From assembly GCA_036852015.1 (NCBI GenBank), contig JAANDG010000524.1:1-64000 (forward strand): DNA of 64,000 nucleotides, read 5' to 3'. The notes beneath the pieces were generated by a model that did not search any database, was not told where the DNA came from, and saw only the letters and a list, made by a program, of their open reading frames with translations. Positions 1 through 11,560 of this stretch are shown here, piece by piece (the stretch's first letter is position 1; the number at the start of each line of letters is the position of its first letter). Position numbers and translations under genes: made by a program. Source of the DNA: Pelodera strongyloides (taxonomy: Eukaryota; Nematoda; Chromadorea; Rhabditida; Rhabditidae).

Positions 1-52
1 GCCGCTGCCAATGTGGAGGTTGTCATCATCAAACCGACCACCGATGCCAAGG
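1..52 (+). CDS. exon 3' end of an unidentified upstream gene
   Basis: The first 52 bases look like the end of an exon followed by a strong donor (gtaagc). All three forward frames are open, so the frame is not fixed; the first reads AAANVEVVIIKPTTDAKG. No continuing exon was found before the next gene, so it could be the last visible exon of a gene lying to the left, or an upstream exon of the TRIM-like gene. No function is assigned. Confidence 0.35.
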
Positions 53-104
53 GTAAGCGGGATTCATTACTTATTTCATATGTTTGAAGAACATGATCAT
101 GGTT

Positions 105-287
105 TTTTTAAAGCGGTACATTAAGTGGTTTGAAAAGCATGCTCGACAAGTGCATTCCGATGTATTATATGCAACTGTGGGCGCCCTTTTGTATCTCAAG
201 GGCATATCATTGCACATAATACATGGGAATGCAAATGGGTAGTTACTTTACAAACCACACCCTGCTGGCCCTGTACCTGGAAGTGGT
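105..287. mobile_element. diverged palindromic miniature element (family 1-like)
   Basis: Begins TTTAAAGCGGTACATTAAG and ends near TTTACAAACCAC. It has inward-facing TTTGAAA/TTTACAAA-type arms and internal ATGCAA/TGCAAA motifs like those of the better copies further right (for example 37291-37478). It is strongly diverged, so assignment is tentative. Confidence 0.35.
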
Positions 288-959
288 GTAAATGTTGGCA
301 GCTTCCACGACGACGTTGTTGCCCTTGACAAATATATCTAGTATATAGAGCGATACTTTTGACTTTTGACTCTATGTTAGTGTAAAATACGGGTGCAGGT
401 GCAGCTCACTCGTCAGGCCAATTTATTAAAACTTTCGGTTGTGATTTTTTATTCGTGCAGTTGGGCTTTTGTGATATTTGTGGATAACTTATAATATTCT
501 TATAGGAAGGCAAATTGGCAAATTCGAACGAGTATCCACTGCCCATTTGGAGACCGTCATCAACTCTCTTTAATTTATTTATCAGATTAGTTAACTTATT
601 TTTTTTTTAAATTTATGCTCTTGTCGCTTCTCTTGGTGTAGTTGATTAAGTCCTTGTTATTTATTACTCAAAACGATGTGGAGTGGTGTGATTTTTATAT
701 TTTATCCCCCGGTTTATGTTTGTTCCACTTTCGTATGTGTATGTCTTTTTATTGTGTGTTAGTATTGATTTTTCTCCTAAAACGTACCGGTTTGTTAACT
801 GAACGGATGTCGTTGAATATTGAATTTTTGTGTTTTCTCATGAATTTACGGCGAATATTTATAATAAAATTGTTTTTAAATATGTGTGTCTGCTTCCTCG
901 GTTCTGTGGTTACCTTTTGAATACTTTGAGAGTTGGGCGGTTTGTAGTTACGCTTTGAA

Positions 960-1350
960 GGTATGAAAGGGATCTATGATGTGACCGCTGCACGAACGGT
1001 GCTTCCCGGTGCACCCAGTGGGAGGTGGGAAGCTCCCGTCCAGAAGCCGACTCCCGGTATGCACGAAATTGGGAGGTCTCCGGAGACTCCCGTGGTTTTT
1101 CCCGCCGAAAACCCCCACCGGTAGTTTCATGCATACCGGGAGTTTAGCAAGATCAGTCAACTGAAATACATCTTCGCACACTGTTTTCTAGATGAAAACC
1201 TTGTGGCGAGATCAAAATACATCTCCACACACTTTTTTCTAGATGGAAACAGTGTTGCGAGATCTGTTTCAACTGAAATAAAGCTTCCCATACATATCGG
1301 GTAGGGACTGCTCTAGCGGGAGCCTCCCGCACGTTCGTGCATACGGCATA
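960..1350. repeat. inverted-repeat element enclosing decayed satellite monomers
   Basis: The outer parts share GC-rich inverted words (GCACGAACGGTGCTTCCCGG near 987 against CCTCCCGCACGTTCGTGC near 1324). The centre, about 1140-1290, carries diverged copies of the 61-bp satellite found at 6047-11560: CAACTGAAATACATCTTCG, CTAGATGAAAACCTTGTGGC and TTTCAACTGAAATAAAG. No gene is seen from 53 to 1566 apart from repeats; small open frames here lack splice sites or recognisable content. Confidence 0.55.
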
Positions 1351-1553
1351 CGGCCACTGATACTCTCATAAGGAAACGTTTTGTGTTGTGTTTCGTAAGA
1401 CGTATTGAGAGATTGAGAGCATCGTGGGACATATACAACAAATTCCTGACGTTTCTGTTTTATATAATACCGTAACCTACTTGAGGGGAATCCGTCTCGA
1501 TATGCGCAGATAGGAATTATAGGATGGTTTCATAGTTTCATTTATTTATTGAA

Positions 1554-1566
1554 TACCTGTTTAGGA
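1554..1566 (+). promoter_or_regulatory. spliced-leader-type acceptor before a start codon
   Basis: The acceptor TACCTGTTTAG ends at 1564, two bases before the ATG at 1567. An acceptor this close to the first ATG is typical of nematode trans-splicing. It could also be an ordinary acceptor if an upstream exon exists; no donor-linked exon was found. Confidence 0.5.
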
Positions 1567-4500
1567 ATGTGGCCGGTTCGACTGAAGTCGCTGGAGTGTT
1601 CCAAGTGTGGAAAGCAGTGTTCGCGAGCGTTTAGCGGTGGAAGTTTTTGGCAGCCCGTCGCATGTCAGCGGTGCAAGAAAATGGTGTGCGGTCGGTGTTC
1701 CCACGGAGCTCATCAGAATCCCGTATGCTGTAAAATGGAGATGGAACAATACGCCATCCTTTCGCAGCTCTGCTGTTTCGTGAACGCTGCGCCGCGGCAC
1801 GAATTGCAACTTATCGACCTACAGGTGAAGCGTTCAGCCAACTGCGATGGATGTAATTCGGACCGTAAACTACTATTCCGCTATGGAATTCAAGAAGTCC
1901 GATGTACAAAGTGTTGTGGAAAGACTACTGGATTGTGGAATACGGCAAGTTCTCTGGAACAATTATATGGCAAGATCATCATAGAACTCTCCTCGTATAC
2001 GGTGTCGGTTGGTGGTGAAGTGACCGAAGTTAGTAAGAACGAACTTGGAAGCCCTTTGCCGTTGAGAGTATCCATTCCGTGCCATTCGTGCAAGAAGCTG
2101 ATTGTGCGATGTGACAAGCCACTGACTATCGATGGAATACCATTCTGCGACAAATGCCTGTCGGCCCGTTTCCTCGGCCACAGGGGATGTGAGTGCTTGC
2201 ACAAGTTCGTCAACACTATTCATTGTATTCCTGAGAATCAGTTGAGCAAACTGACCTACGCCAACTGGGAAGCAGCCATTGTTTGCCCGCAATGCCTTAT
2301 TCATATGGGACATAGCAAGCTGATCTTTCGAAGATACGTTCTGGGTGGAGGGTGCTCTGAGGTCTGTGCTCCCAGAAGCATCCGGGCGTTTTTCAAGGGT
2401 GAAGGAGGAGACTGTGAGCATATTTCGACACAAACTGGAGAAGAGGAATATTTGAGGAGCAGTACTTTGGATGGGAGTCTTCAGAACAATAATGCACTGC
2501 AAGTACAGAAGAATCAGGATGGAAAGTTGATCCCGAAACTGATTACGTGAGTAATTATGATTCGCGTTCTGATAGTATACTATGTTGTCGGAAACTTTGT
2601 TTTATATTTATTTTCATGGCGGCTATGAGACGTTGAGGTGGCCAATTGTTATGATTAGTTTTCCGTACAACAATGGAATCATACAGTAGAGTGTAGTGAG
2701 CCTTTTGAGGGGTGCCATATGTGAATACCACTTTATTCAGACATACAATCATCACACATAGACTTAAGCATGTAGAATCCAGGGTCCCGTTTGCTCTCGA
2801 AGTCGGGGATCTTCATTTTTAGCTCCAATCCAAGGCGGTGTCTCTTAGCCGATGTGTCCCATAGAGTGAAGTAGACGGTAGAAGACGGCACAGAAGATAA
2901 TACACAGCGAAATGTCCGTCCTAAGGCTAGGCAAGGGGAGCGCCTTAACTTTATTCCCGACGCCGTGGCATGTTTGCAAGATGGTAGCACTGGGCGGGAT
3001 TCGAACCCGGGTCGTATGGGTGAGAGACGAGAACTTTGCCAGTGAGCCACGACGATGTAGTACGCCTACCTACTTATGTTTAACCTAAACATTTAGATGC
3101 TCGTGCGGTCGCGAAGATGAGTTGTTCAACATGTTCGACTGTGTGACGTGCTCGTGCTACGGACTGTGTAGTCTCTGTGTCACTCGAATACACAGAACTC
3201 ACGATGTGTGTGACTCAGCAAAGACGGTCCTTCTGAATTTGGTCAAAAGTCGGTCGACAAAAACACTCAAGACACTGAGTGATTGGTCAGCTGCTGCAAT
3301 TGATTTGGGTGCGCAGGTCAGCCTTGTTTTCTTGGATTATGTGTTTTGTTGGGTACTTGGAGATTTACATTTTCACGTTTCATAGTTATTCATTGTGGTA
3401 TTGCCTCGACAAAACTTGTGGGACATTTTATGTTCGTAATAAATGTTATGTTATGTTATGTTATGTTCCGTGGTTGTTTGGGTTTGGAATGCCAGCGCTG
3501 TAAGGTATCGTAGAGATGAGTTTGCCACTCGGTTCCCGGGGTATTGTGGGGTACTATGGCCTCAGATGAATAATATAGGTCTGAATTTCAGAGTGCGTCT
3601 ACTTATCGGAAGCTATGCTCCGTTCTTGACGTCGCTTTCAAAGAAGCCGCAATTAGCAGTGATTCGAACCAGAATATTGACCACGTTGAAGAGTTGATGA
3701 TCAAATCAGACATTTCGAGTATTGAACGACAAGTGAAAGGTCTTCTCGTTGGAAACGCGAAGGTATGTTAATTATATATTTTACCTGTATTTTATCTAGA
3801 TGTTTGTGATAGTCTTGTTGTTTTTGGTCTCAAATCTCTCCATCATCGTAGAATTTTGTTTGATCTCATTGAATGTTTCAAAATTGTCCGAGGTTATAAT
3901 GCACATCCGGTTTTGGCAAACATGTTTCAGGTGAATCACAGACCACGTCGAAATGGTAACTCTTTAACTCTTATTCAGGATTCTGTTAAACTTACCCAGT
4001 CTCTGTTCTCGTTTAAGCACAGGGCCACTCGTTTGTGGAACCTACTTCCTGACAGTATTGTTCTTTCGAGTTCCGTTGATTCGTTTAAAACCCGCATTGA
4101 CGAGCTTGATCTAATCGAGCTTTATGAAGTAGCAAATAGCAACATTCACCCTTAGTTATTCACATGTACCTTCATTCCTTTGTTGTACATAGTTTTTGTC
4201 GCTTGTTATATGCGCTTTGTTACTCTCATTGTTATTTGTTTTGTTGTTGTTGTTGTTGTTATATTATTATTGTCGTTTTTTTTGTCTTCCGCTTTACTTC
4301 GGTGTACACTGAATAAAGTATTCATATAGAGAGTCTGTCTCGTGTCTATAGTGTTATTTTGAATGTTCTTGTAGTCCTTTCTATAATAGAATGGTTTAGG
4401 GCGCGTTCGGGATTGATTTTCCGAAAGGAAACCATACAAATTCATCGTTCGGGATGGACTTTTTGGAAACGTTCCAATGCTTGGAGAAAACAAAAAATAC

Positions 4501-5244
4501 AGTATGAATTAGCTTGCGAAAAACGTTTCCCGCGCATATTTTTCAAATTTTCCATGCTAATTCATACTGTATTTTTTGTTTTCTCCAAGCATTAGAACGT
4601 TTCCAAAATGTTCATCCCGAACGATGAATTTGCATGGTTTCCTTTCGGAAAATCAATCCCGAACGCGCCCTTAATTAGTTTCTCAACGAATTCGATAAGC
4701 GGTGAATCATTATTTTTTTTCCAGGCCATCAAGTCAATCGATACTTTTTGTGAGCGGTTGGAAGTGGCAATAAATGCAAGAAAGCCAACTGTTTTGGAAG
4801 GTGAGACTGTTTATGGAATATTATTGTTTGCTGCCGCTGTATATGAATATGAGCGGAACTATATAAAAGCCGACTTCCTTTTGTTGAAGTAAGAGACACC
4901 TTCATAGTGAAACACAGAATTGAAGTAAAAGGTCTGCTAGCGCAGACCGTTGCTTGTTTTGAATCTAAAAAAAAAAACAATTAACGCGAATTTGTAATGA
5001 AAGTAGGACCAATAGATGATTCTTGACACACGTGACAGCCCATGTTTGTTTTAAAAATTAAATATTCATCCCTCACTTTTTAGAGGAAGTTCTTCACGAG
5101 GAGCATTCTTCGAATGAGGATGTGACTACCGTAACTGCCGTTGCTTCGGCTTCAGAGGAGTCTGTAGGTCGCAAACGAGGCCGTGGTGCGGCCCGTGCTG
5201 TTGGACAGGAACCGGTTAAGCGGCCACGTCGCCAAAAAATGTAG
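1567..5244 (+). CDS. TRIM-like protein: Cys-rich zinc module, B-box-like motif, coiled coil, basic tail
   Basis: Exons 1567-2546, 3097-3316, 3592-3762, 4725-4800 and 5084-5244 join in phase to give 535 residues. Exon 1 carries repeated zinc-ligand pairs: C11-x2-C14, C33-x2-C36, C41-x2-C44 with H46/H49, then C93-x2-C96 and C113-x2-C116, and at least two further CxxC pairs (CHSC and CPQC). Exon 2 has a B-box-like run, C342-x2-C345-x5-C351-x2-C354-x4-H359-x2-H362. Exons 3-4 are charged and helical and could form a coiled coil. The last exon ends with a basic nuclear-localisation-like tail (KRGRG ... KRPRRQKM). The order zinc module, B-box, coiled coil is that of RBCC/TRIM proteins, many of which are ubiquitin ligases; no canonical RING spacing is seen, so ligase activity is inference. 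Introns contain a LINE fragment and a hairpin element. Start is the first ATG after the 1564 acceptor. Confidence 0.75.
2717..3055 (-). mobile_element. tRNA-derived SINE
   Basis: On the minus strand the element begins with a tRNA-like head carrying an A box (TGGCTCACTGG) and a B box (GGTTCGAATCC), similar to tRNA-Glu(CTC). An unrelated body of about 250 bases follows, and it ends TGAATAAAGTGGTATTCACA. Head plus body plus tail is the standard SINE design. A fragment of the body and tail recurs at 32540-32610. It lies in intron 1 of the TRIM-like gene, in reverse orientation. Confidence 0.75.
3799..4330 (+). mobile_element. 5'-truncated LINE fragment (C-terminus of reverse transcriptase)
   Basis: An open frame from about 3799 to the stop at 4153-4155 encodes the tail of a non-LTR retrotransposon ORF2: LVVFGLKSLHHRR, LIECFKIVRGYN and, near the end, ATRLWNLLPDSIV with SVDSFKTRID. 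This block follows the polymerase in CR1/jockey-like elements. The 3' untranslated part ends TGAATAAAGTATTCATA. No catalytic motif remains, so it is a dead fragment in the third intron of the TRIM-like gene. Confidence 0.85.
4396..4673. mobile_element. 272-bp hairpin MITE with TTA target duplication
   Basis: Nearly perfect inverted repeat: the left arm starts GGGCGCGTTCGGGATTGATT and the right arm ends with its complement, with arms of about 120 bases around a short centre. It is flanked by TTA at 4396-4398 and 4671-4673. A 3-bp TTA duplication and GGG-starting termini fit non-autonomous PIF/Harbinger elements. It encodes no protein. Confidence 0.8.
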
Positions 5245-5969
5245 GATTTCCTTTTGCTGCTAACCAGACCTCAGACTAGAATACATTTTAGTTCATGTTA
5301 TCTTGTTCATCTTGCTATGACTATTAGTTTTTTTATTGTGGCTGTTTACCATTTATGGAACCAGGAATCCTCTCTTTAGAATAAGATAAATAGATAGAGA
5401 TGTCAGTTTCGATTGTTTTTAGCGTAGTGTCAGCATGTTTCACCTTAAATATGTGGTTTTGCTCAGCCGACTTTATAACCAGAATTACTATATAATGAAA
5501 TGCCTTTGGTACAAGTGCATTGCTATTTTTGCGGTACCGTTAATTAATCCGATTTGATGCACTGTTATGGCTTTCGAGCAGACGGTTTGCCAGAAATCTG
5601 TATGGCTTCTTATTTGGATTTCTGTATGTTAGTGTAGATTTAGCAGCCTGTGGTTTGATAGCAATAATAAGTCACTCACGGCACTTTGAACTTGCTTGAT
5701 ATTTAAGATTTATCATATCGCCTTGTTTTGGAATATGTTGTTTACATTTTGTTCACGTATTGTACTGTATGGGGTGTGTTGCTATTTTATAAAATATTCG
5801 ACACTTCCCTGTTAGACTGTGAGACATACAATTGCACAGTGTTTTCATCGTGCCCGTTTCTACAGCTATTCGGTTTTTGTCCTTTTTTAAAAACCACATC
5901 ATCACAGTGTTCTTTCGTGCAACGCGATGTAGCACTCTGTTAAAATAATCTGACTAGGTGTTTTTTTTA
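5245..5969. other. gene-free spacer after the TRIM-like gene
   Basis: AT-rich, with no open frame of credible content and no repeat I recognise. It probably holds the 3' untranslated region and cleavage site of the upstream gene, but no clear AATAAA stands out near the stop. Confidence 0.5.
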
Positions 5970-6046
5970 TGCCTTTCAGTTTAAACTGACCTTGTAACAG
6001 TTGTTTAAAAACACCTGTTACAAGGTCAGTTTAACCTGAAAAGCAT
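5970..6046. repeat. palindrome at the left edge of the satellite
   Basis: ATGCCTTTCAGTTTAAACTG ... CTTGTAACAG is followed after a short loop by CTGTTACAAGGTCAGTTTAA ... CTGAAAAGCAT, giving a stem of about 28 bases with few mismatches. The core CAGTTTAAACTG resembles the centre of the satellite monomer, so it may be a rearranged end of the array. Confidence 0.7.
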
Positions 6047-9000
6047 CTTTCCACAGTGTTTTCTGATCCAAAACACTGGCAACATCAAATTCAGTTTCAA
6101 CAGAAATACGTCTCGCCACAGGGATTTCTAGATGAAGACCCTGTGGCAAATTCAGTTTCAACTGAAATACGTCTCGCCACAGGGTTTTCTGGATGAAAAC
6201 CCTGTGGCAAATTCAGTTTCAACTGAAATACGTCTTGCCACAGGGTTTTCTAGATGAAAACCCTGTGGCAAATTCAGTTTCAACTAAAATACGTCTTGCC
6301 ACAGGGTTTTCTAGATGAGAACCCTGTGGCAAATTCAGTTTCAACTGAAATACGTCTTGCCACAGGGTTTTCTAGATGAAAACCCTGTGGCAAATTCAGT
6401 TTCAACTGAAATACGTCTCGCCACAGGGTTTTCTAGATGAAAACCCTGTGGCAAATTCAGTTTCAACTGAAATACGTCTCGCCACAGGGATTTCTAGATG
6501 AAAACCCTGTGGCAAATTCAGTTTCAACTGAAATACGTCTCGCCACAGGGTTTTCTGGATGAAGGAACCCTGTGGCACATTCAGTTTCAACTGAAATACG
6601 TCTTGCCACAGGGGTTTCTAGATGAAAACCCTGTGGCAAATTCAGTTTCAACTGAAATACAGTTTCTTTGCCACAGGGTTTTCTAGATGAAAACCCTGTG
6701 GCAAATTCAGTTTCAACTGAAATACGTCTTGCCACAGGGTTTTCTAGATGAAAACCCTGTGGCAAATTCAGTTTCAACTAAAATACGTCTTGCCACAGGG
6801 TTTTCTAGATGAAAACCCTGTGGCAAATTCAGTTTCAACTGAAATACGTCTTGCCACAGGGTTTTCTGGATGAAAACCCTGTGGCAAATTCAGTTTCAAC
6901 CGAAATACGTCTTGCCACAGGGTTTTCTAGGGTTTTCTAGATGAAAACACTGTGGCAAATTCAGTTTCAACTGAAATACGTCTTGCCACAGGGTTTTCAA
7001 ATTCAGTTTCAACTGAAATATGTCTCGCCACGGGGTTTTCTAGATGAAAACCCTGTGGCAAATTCAGTTTCAACTGAAATACGTCTCGCCACCCTGTGGA
7101 AAATTCAGTTTCAACTGAAATACGTCTTGCCACAGGGTTTTCTAGGGTTTTCTAGATGAAAACCCTGTGGCAAATTCAGTTTCAACTAAAATACGTCTTG
7201 CCACAGGGTTTTCTAGATGAAAACCCTGTGGCAAATTCAGTTTCAACTGAAATACGTCTTGCCACAGGGTTTTCTAGATGAAAACCCTGTGGCAAATTCA
7301 GTTTCAACTGAAATACGTCTTGCCATAGGGTTTTCTGGATGAAAACCCTGTGGCAAATTCAGTTTCAACTAAAATACGTCTTGCCACAGGGTTTTCTAGA
7401 TGAAGATGAAAGGTTTTCTAGATGAAAACCCTGTGGCAAATTCAGTTTCAACTGAAATACGTCTTGCCACAGGGTTTTCTAGATGAAAACCCTGTGGCAA
7501 TTTTTCAGTTTAAACTGAAATACGTCTGCCACAGGGTTTTCTAGATGAAAACCCTGTGGCAAATTCAGTTTCAACTGAAATACGTCTTGCCACAGGGTTT
7601 TCTAGATGAAAACCCTGTGGCAAATTCAGTTTCAACTGAAATACGTCTCGCCACAGGGATTTCTAGATGAAAACCCTGTGGCAAATTCAGTTTCAACTGA
7701 AATACGTCTTGCCACAGGGTTTTCTGGATGAAAACCGTGTGGCAAAATAGGGTTTTCTGGATGAAAACCCTGTGGCAAATTCAGTTTCAACTAAAATACG
7801 TCTTGCCACAGGGTTTTCTAGATGAAGATGAAAGGTTTTCTAGATGAAAACCCTGTGGCAAATTCAGTTTCAACTGAAATACGTTCTCGCCACAGGTTTT
7901 CTGAAAACCCTGTGGCAAATTCAGTTTCAACTGAAATACGTCTCGCCACCTGGGCAAATCAGTTCAAACTGAAATGTTTGCAACAGGGTTTTCTAGGTTT
8001 CTAGATGAAAACCCTGTGGCAAATTCAGTTTCAACTGAAATACGTCTTGCCACAGGGTTTTCTCTAGATGAAAACCCTGTGGCAAATTCAGTTTCAACTG
8101 AAATACGTCTTGCCACAGGGTTTTCTAGATGAAAACCCTGTGGCAAATTCAGTTTCAACTGAAATACGTCTTGCCACAGGGTTTTCTGGATGAAAACCCT
8201 GTGGCAAATTCAGTTTCAACTGAAATACGTCTTGCCACAGGGTTTTCTAGATGAAGATGAAAGGTTTTCTAGATGAAAACCCTGTGGCAAATTCAGTTTC
8301 AACTGAAATACGTCTTGCCACAGGGGTTTCTAGATGAAAACCCTGTGGCAACTTCAGTTTCAACTGAAATACGTCTTGCCATAGGGTTTTCTAGATGAAA
8401 ACCCTGTGGCAAATTCAGTTCCAACTGAAATACGTCTCGCCACAGGGTTTTCTAGATGAAAACCCTGTGGCAAATTCAGTTTCAACTGAAATACGTCTCG
8501 CCACAGGGATTTCTAGATGAAAACCCTGTGGCAAATTCAGTTTCAACTGAAATACGTCTCGCCACAGGGTTTTCTGGATGAGAACCCTGTGGCACATTCA
8601 GTTTCAACTGAAATACGTCTTGCCACAGGGGTTTCTAGATGAAAACCCTGTGGCAAATTCAGTTTCAACTGAAATACGTCTCTGCCACAGGGTTTTCTAG
8701 ATGAAAACCCTGTGGCAAATTCAGTTTCAACTGAAATACGTCTTGCCACAGGGGTTTCTAGATGAAAACCCTGTGGCAAATTCAGTTTCAACTGAAATAC
8801 GTCTTGCCACAGGGTTTTCTGGATGAAAACCCTGTGGCAAATTCAGTTTCAACTAAAATACGTCTTGCCACAGGGTTTCCTAGATGAAGATGAAAGGTTT
8901 TCTAGATGAAAACCCTGTGGCAAATTCAGTTTCAACTGAAATACGTCTTGCCACAGGGGTTTCTAGATGAAACCCTGTGGCAACTTCAGTTTCAACTGAA

Positions 9001-11560
9001 ATACGTCTTGCCACAGGGTTTTCTAGATGAAAACCCTGTGGCAAATTCAGTTTCAACTGAAATACGTCTTGCCACAGGGTTTTCTAGATGAAAACCCTGT
9101 GGCAAATTCAGTTTCAACTGAAATACGTCTTGCCACAGGGTTTTGCCACAGGTTTTCTAGATGAAAACCTGTGGCAAGATTTCAAAAAACGTCTCGCCCA
9201 CAGGGTTTTCTAGGAGAAAACCCTGTGGCAAATTCAGTTTCAACTGAAATACGTCTTGCCACAGGGGTTTTTCTAGATGAAAACCCTGTGGCAAATTCAG
9301 TTTCAACTGAAATACGTCTTGCCACAGGGGTTTCTAGATGAAAACCCTGTGGCAAATTCAGTTTCAACTGAAATACGTCTTGCCACAGGGTTTTCAGGAT
9401 GAAAACCCTGTGGCAAATTCAGTTTCAACTAAAATACGTCTTGCCACAGGGTTTTCTAGATGAAAACCCTGTGGCAAATTCAGTTTCAACTGAAATACGT
9501 CTTGCCACAGGGTTTTCTAGATGAAAACCCTGTGGCAAATTCAGTTTCAACTGAAATACGTCTCGCCACAGGGTTTTCTAGATGAAAACCCTGTGGCAAA
9601 TTCAGTTTCAACTGAAATACGTCTTGCCACAGGGTTTTCTAGATGAAAACCCTGTGGCAAATTCAGTTTCAACTGAAATACGTCTTGCCACAGGGTTTTC
9701 TAGATGAAAACCCTGTGGCAAATTCAGTTTCAACTGAAATACGTCTTGCCACAGGGTTTTCTAGATGAAAACCCTGTGGCAAATTCAGTTTCAACTGAAA
9801 TACGTCTTGCCACAGGGTTTTCTAGATGAAAACCCTGTGGCAAATTCAGTTTCAACTGAAATACGTCTTGCCACAGGGTTTTCTAGATGAAAACCCTGTG
9901 GCAAATTCAGTTTCAACTGAAATACGTCTCTTGCCACAGGGTTTTCTAGATGAAAACCCTGTGGCAAATTCAGTTTCAACTGAAAACGTCTTGTCTTGCC
10001 ACAGGGTTTTCTAGATGAAAACCCTGTGGCAAATTCAGTTTCAACTAAAATACGTCTTGCCACAGGGTTTTCTAGATGAAAACCCTGTGGCAAATTCAGT
10101 TTCAACTGAAATACGTCTTGCCACAGGGTTTCTAGATGAAAACCCTGTGGCAAATTCAGTTTCAACTGAAATACGTCTTGCCACAGGGTTTTCTGGATGA
10201 AAACCCTGTGGCAAATTCAGTTTCAACTAAAATACGTCTTGCCACAGGGTTTTCTAGATGAAGATGAAAGGTTTTCTAGATGAAAACCCTGTGGCAAATT
10301 CAGTTCAGTTTCAACTGAAATACGTCTTGCCACAGGGTTTTCTAGATGAAAACCCTGTGGCAAATTCAGTTTCAACTAAAATACGTCTTTCTTGCCACAG
10401 GGTTTTTTCTAGATGAAAACCCTGTGGCAAATTCAGTTTCAACTGAAATACGTCTTGCCACAGGGTTTTCTAGATGAAAACCCTGTGGCAAATTCAGTTT
10501 CAACTGAAATACGTCTTGCCACAGGGTTTTCTAGATGAAAACCCTGTGGCAAATTCAGTTTCAACTGAAATACGTCTTGCCACAGGGTTTTCTAGGGTTT
10601 TCTAGATGAAAACCCTGTGGCAAATTCAGTTTCAACTGAAATACGTCTTGCCACAGGGTTTTCTAGATGAAAACCCTGTGGCAAATTCAGTTTCAACTGA
10701 AATACGTCTTGCCCCACAGGGTTTTCTAGATGAAAACCCTGTGGCAAATTCAGTTTCAACTGAAATACGTCTCGCCACAGGGTTTTCTAGATGAAAACCC
10801 TGTGGCAAATTCAGTTTCAACTGAAATACGTCTTGCCACAGGGTTTTCTAGATGAAAACCCTGTGGCAAATTCAGTTTCAACTGAAATACGTCTTGCCAC
10901 AGGGTTTTCTAGATGAAAACCCTGTGGCAAATTCAGTTTCAACTGAAATACGTCTTGCCACAGGGTTTTCTAGGGTTTTCTAGATGAAAACCCTGTGGCA
11001 AATTCAGTTTCAACTGAAATACGTCTTGCCACAGGGTTTTCTAGATGAAAACCCTGTGGCAAATTCAGTTTCAACTGAAATACGTCTTCGCCACAGGGTT
11101 TTCTAGATGAAAACCCTGTGGCAAATTCAGTTTCAACTGAAATACGTCTCGCCACCCTGTGGCAAATTCAGTTTCAACTGAAATACGTCTTGGCCCACAG
11201 GGTTTTCTAGATGAAAACCCTGTGGCAAATTCAGTTTCAACTGAAATACGTCTTGCCACAGGGTTTTCTGGATGAGAACCCTGTGGCAAATTCAGTTTCA
11301 ACTAAAATACGTCTTGCCACAGGGTTTTCTAGATGAAAACCCTGTGGCAAATTCAGTTTCAACTGAAATACGTCTTGAAACCCTGTGGCAAATTCAGTTT
11401 CAACTGAGATACGTCTTGCCATAGGGTTTTCTAGATGAAAACAGTGTGGCAAATTCACTTTCAACTGAAATACGTCTTGCCACAAGATTTTCTAGATGAA
11501 AACAGTGTGACAAATTCACTTTCAATTGAAATACGTCTTGCCACAAGGTTTTCTATCTAT
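6047..11560. repeat. 61-bp hairpin satellite array (~90 copies)
   Basis: Tandem head-to-tail monomers of 61 bases fill about 5.5 kb. Each contains two 16-base arms, GAAAACCCTGTGGCAA and TTGCCACAGGGTTTTC, around a centre that includes the palindrome TTCAGTTTCAACTGAA and ATACGTC, with TAGAT between units. Divergence is low in the middle and higher at both edges (6047-6200 and 11380-11560). Variants include CTTGCC/CTCGCC, a TCTGGATG form, short deletions, and a GATGAAGATGAAAGG insertion at 7401, 7823, 8252, 8885 and 10259. Open frames on both strands arise because 61 is not a multiple of 3 and the unit lacks stops in several frames; they are not genes. Confidence 0.97.

Noticed and set aside
642..920. 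92-codon frame in the left spacer
   Set aside because: AT-rich, no motif, starts at a non-ATG codon and has no splice context.
6047..11560. CRISPR-like array of regular repeats
   Set aside because: There are no unique spacers; the whole 61-bp unit repeats, and the surrounding genes are eukaryotic and spliced.
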